Assembly: GCF_029428875.1 (NCBI RefSeq)
Contig: NZ_JAJSOO010000001.1
Location: forward strand, 186,001-250,000
DNA length: 64,000 bases
DNA from: Streptomyces sp. JH34
GTDB taxonomy: Bacteria; Actinomycetota; Actinomycetes; Streptomycetales; Streptomycetaceae
Reading direction: 5' to 3'
Shown here: piece after piece, positions 62,567 to 64,000 of the stretch
Layout of the letters: every line of letters begins with the position of its first letter
How positions within the stretch are numbered: the stretch's first letter is position 1
The notes under the pieces: model-generated
What the model saw: the letters and a program-made list of their open reading frames with translations, nothing else
Told to the model about the DNA's origin: nothing
The model's database searches: none
Translations under genes and position numbers: made by a program

Positions 62567-63508
62567 CTACCTCCGCCGTTCGCCGCGCTTGGACGCGGTT
62601 CGCTTCGATGACGTCGTCTTCTTGGCCGAAGTGGTTTTGCCGGCCGCTGACTTCTTGGCAGGCGCCTTCCGGGCTGCGGCTTTCTTCGCCGGCGCCGTCT
62701 TCTTGGCCGGCGTCTTCTTGGCCGGTGCCGATTTCTTGGCTGCCGTCTTCTTCGCCGTCGCCGACTTCTTCGCTGCCGTCTTCTTCGCCGGTGCCGACTT
62801 CTTGGCTGCCTTGGCTGCCGTCTTCTTCGCTGCCGGCTTCTCAGCGGCCTTCTTCTCAGGTGCCCTCTTGGCAGCGGTCTTCTTGGCGGCGGTCTTCTTC
62901 GCTGCCGGCTGCTTCCCGGCGGCCTTCTTGTCTGCCCCGCGCCCTGCCTCCCCGCCGGAGGGCCTGCTCCGACGAGGACTCGGCCGGGGCTCCTCCGCCT
63001 CCTCCGGCTCTTCCTCGCCCTCGTCATCCTCTTCGGGTTCTTCGCCCTCTTCGGGTTCTTCGCCCTCTTCGGGTTCTTCGTCCTCGTACTCCTCCTCGTC
63101 CTCCTCCGGTTCCTCGTCCTCCTCGTCCTCGTACTCGGGCTCGTCCTCGTCGTACTCGCCCTCGTAGTCCTCGTCCTCCTCTTCTTCTTCGTCGGGCGCA
63201 CCGAGCCGGGACGTCCGGTCGCTGAGCGCGTCGGCCAGCGAGTTCATGCCCCGGTCCGCGGCGGCCGTCAGCGCCTTCCTGCCGGAGTCGAGGAACTCGC
63301 CCTTCAACTGGTCCTGGAGTTCCGCGAACTGCGGCATCTCGCTCAGCCTGCGCACACCTTCGGCGGCGATCTGTCGCGGCTCCAGCCCGAACCGTCTGCC
63401 CGCCAGATAGGTCGCGATGGAGAGCGCGAGACGGCCCTTCTTCGTGCGCCCCAGTACGTATCCGCCCACCACGGCTGCTGCGAGCGTCACCTTCGTCTGA
63501 TCTTCCAT
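62567..63508 (-). CDS. gvpY: GvpY-like protein with acidic block and histone-H1-like tail
   Basis: 313 residues. A conserved N-terminal domain (~1-105: 'VTLAAAVVGGYVLGRTKKGR', 'LALSIATYLAGRRFGLEP', 'MNSLADALSDRTSRLG') precedes a ~75-residue Glu/Asp/Tyr block and a ~130-residue Lys/Ala/Pro repeat region ('KKTAAKKTAAKR', 'KKSAPAKKTAAKKS') like eukaryotic H1 or bacterial HupS tails. The position before gvpZ matches gvpY. The charge split suggests a scaffold. Six bases separate it from gvpZ. Confidence 0.85.
   Translation of the reverse strand: MEDQTKVTLAAAVVGGYVLGRTKKGRLALSIATYLAGRRFGLEPRQIAAEGVRRLSEMPQFAELQDQLKGEFLDSGRKALTAAADRGMNSLADALSDRTSRLGAPDEEEEEDEDYEGEYDEDEPEYEDEEDEEPEEDEEEYEDEEPEEGEEPEEGEEPEEDDEGEEEPEEAEEPRPSPRRSRPSGGEAGRGADKKAAGKQPAAKKTAAKKTAAKRAPEKKAAEKPAAKKTAAKAAKKSAPAKKTAAKKSATAKKTAAKKSAPAKKTPAKKTAPAKKAAARKAPAKKSAAGKTTSAKKTTSSKRTASKRGERRR
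62640..63200. repeat. gvpY low-complexity coding region
   Basis: Two composition blocks: codons for Lys-Lys-(Thr/Ser)-Ala-(Ala/Pro)-Lys repeated many times (62640-62930), then Glu/Asp-rich codons (63000-63200) with repeats of 'EEGEEPEEGEEPEE'. Degenerate tandem repeats. Confidence 0.8.
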
Positions 63509-63515
63509 GAGTGAG

Positions 63516-63770
63516 TCACCTTCGATGATTCGGCGTGGGGCGGACCCGTCCGGCATGGAGCCGGTCGAGCAACTCCTCCTCTTCCCGTTCGAACTCCTCC
63601 AGGCTGACGATGCCGTCCTCGAGCTCCTGGTTCAGCTCGGCGAGCTGGGCCCGGATCACGCTCGGGTCGTGGAGTTCCCGGTCGGCGACGTCGTCCACCT
63701 TCTCCGCGACCCAGATGACGCCGCGGACCGGTGCGAGTGGCAGCAGGAGCAGACCGGAGAGCAGTCCCAT
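63516..63770 (-). CDS. gvpG: gas vesicle protein GvpG
   Basis: 84 residues. 'MGLLSGLLLLPLAPVRGVIW' and 'VAEKVDDVADRELHDPSVIR' then 'QLAELNQELEDGIVSLEEFE' are diagnostic of GvpG. ATG 63770 lies one base after the gvpF stop. An assembly accessory protein that may bind GvpF/L. Confidence 0.93.
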   Translation of the reverse strand: MGLLSGLLLLPLAPVRGVIWVAEKVDDVADRELHDPSVIRAQLAELNQELEDGIVSLEEFEREEEELLDRLHAGRVRPTPNHRR

Positions 63771-63771
63771 G

Positions 63772-64000
63772 TCAGCCCCCCGCGGCCTGAGCCCGCAGAG
63801 GACGGGAGGAGACGAAGCTGTAGCAGGGCAGAGGCCCCGCCAGCCTGAGTTCGACGTGGTCGCGATGCGTGTCGGCGAACCGCTGCACCGTGTCCCGGAA
63901 GGTGTCGCTCTCGCTCCGGTCGACGAGGAACGACACGTTGAGCGCGCAACCATGGACCTCGGGGCCGGCAGCCGTCTCACGGGCCAGGGGGGTGAGCTTG
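63772..64000 (-). CDS. gvpF: gas vesicle protein GvpF (5' end beyond window)
   Basis: The frame enters from the right edge and ends in TGA at 63774-63772. The 75 visible residues ('GCALNVSFLVDRSESDTFRD', 'VQRFADTHRDHVELRLAGPL', 'PCYSFVS') are the C-terminal GvpF/L domain. By order this is gvpF; gvpA and gvpO are expected further right. GvpF chaperones GvpA. Confidence 0.9.
   Translation of the reverse strand, partial: KLTPLARETAAGPEVHGCALNVSFLVDRSESDTFRDTVQRFADTHRDHVELRLAGPLPCYSFVSSRPLRAQAAGG

Noticed and set aside
61497..63200. Regular short repeats suggestive of CRISPR
   Set aside because: Repeats are contiguous codon-level simple sequence encoding Glu or Lys/Ala tails, with no unique spacers.

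Overview
The window is very GC-rich actinobacterial DNA, and its gene content points to Streptomyces. It encodes a spore-associated protein (SapA type), a DUF397 / helix-turn-helix / anti-sigma-like ATPase trio of the WhiJ-AbaA kind, an LAETG-anchored surface protein, several Rsb-type PP2C phosphatases, a solitary roadblock protein, an AA10 LPMO and a streptomycete-order gas vesicle cluster. Starts are often GTG with GGAGG-like Shine-Dalgarno sequences. Terminators are mostly GC-rich stems without U-tracts. Nothing looks like an integrated phage, a complete transposon or a CRISPR array.

Layout. 1-9.5 kb: end of an alpha/beta hydrolase; DUF6529-like membrane protein with a COG4315 lipoprotein; another lipoprotein; a secreted alginate-lyase-family enzyme; an RNA 2',3'-cyclic phosphodiesterase; two tandem MuiA/DUF4139 proteins; a frameshifted DUF427 gene; SapA. 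10-18 kb: TerB-like protein, DCC thioredoxin-like protein, class A beta-lactamase, a VOC protein, hemC, a DUF574-type methyltransferase, the HTH/DUF397/ATPase trio, an SGNH hydrolase. 18-28 kb: a tRNA-Trp, divergent ohr/ohrR, a PP2C phosphatase followed by an orphan MASE1 sensor, alditol oxidase, a small antitoxin-like protein, an unusual ECF sigma factor fused to a membrane-anchored CAP domain, a FUSC transporter-like protein, a VOC protein. 28-34 kb: stand-alone ctaD with a small downstream gene, a GH25 protein, an F420/NADP oxidoreductase-like protein, a decayed radical-SAM gene, and small conserved or hypothetical genes.

34-43 kb: an ArsR-SRPBCC fusion regulator, then the rhamnose operon rhaI-rhaD-rhaB with a readable promoter and two TGAA-N4-TTCA operator-like sites; an enoyl-CoA hydratase/HIBCH-type protein; a PAS-GAF-PP2C-HATPase protein. 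43-51 kb: LAETG surface protein, GNAT, frameshifted DUF6397-like gene, roadblock protein, methyltransferase, MpaB-family oxygenase, a frameshifted hypothetical, a MOSC protein with an apparent CTG start coupled to a small membrane protein, a fatty acid desaturase. 51-59 kb: SNF2 helicase translationally coupled to a SWIM zinc-finger protein, a Tat-type amidase, a gene remnant, a 14-TM MFS exporter with an operator at its transcription start, and a secreted AA10 LPMO.

59.8-64 kb, minus strand: gas vesicle genes in the order gvpF(partial)-G-Y-Z-J-L-S-K, continuing beyond the right edge. GvpY and GvpZ carry extreme acidic, or acidic plus lysine/alanine-rich, low-complexity tails.

Genes that work together: rhaI/rhaD/rhaB convert L-rhamnose stepwise (isomerase, kinase, aldolase/dehydrogenase). 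OhrR represses ohr from a shared spacer. SNF2 and SWIM proteins are co-translated. The gvp genes build one protein nanocompartment. The two PP2C phosphatases, the anti-sigma-like ATPase and the sigma-CAP fusion suggest dense partner-switching and envelope-stress signalling. Four or more genes are broken by single-base shifts, some in homopolymers, so either recent decay or sequence error should be considered.
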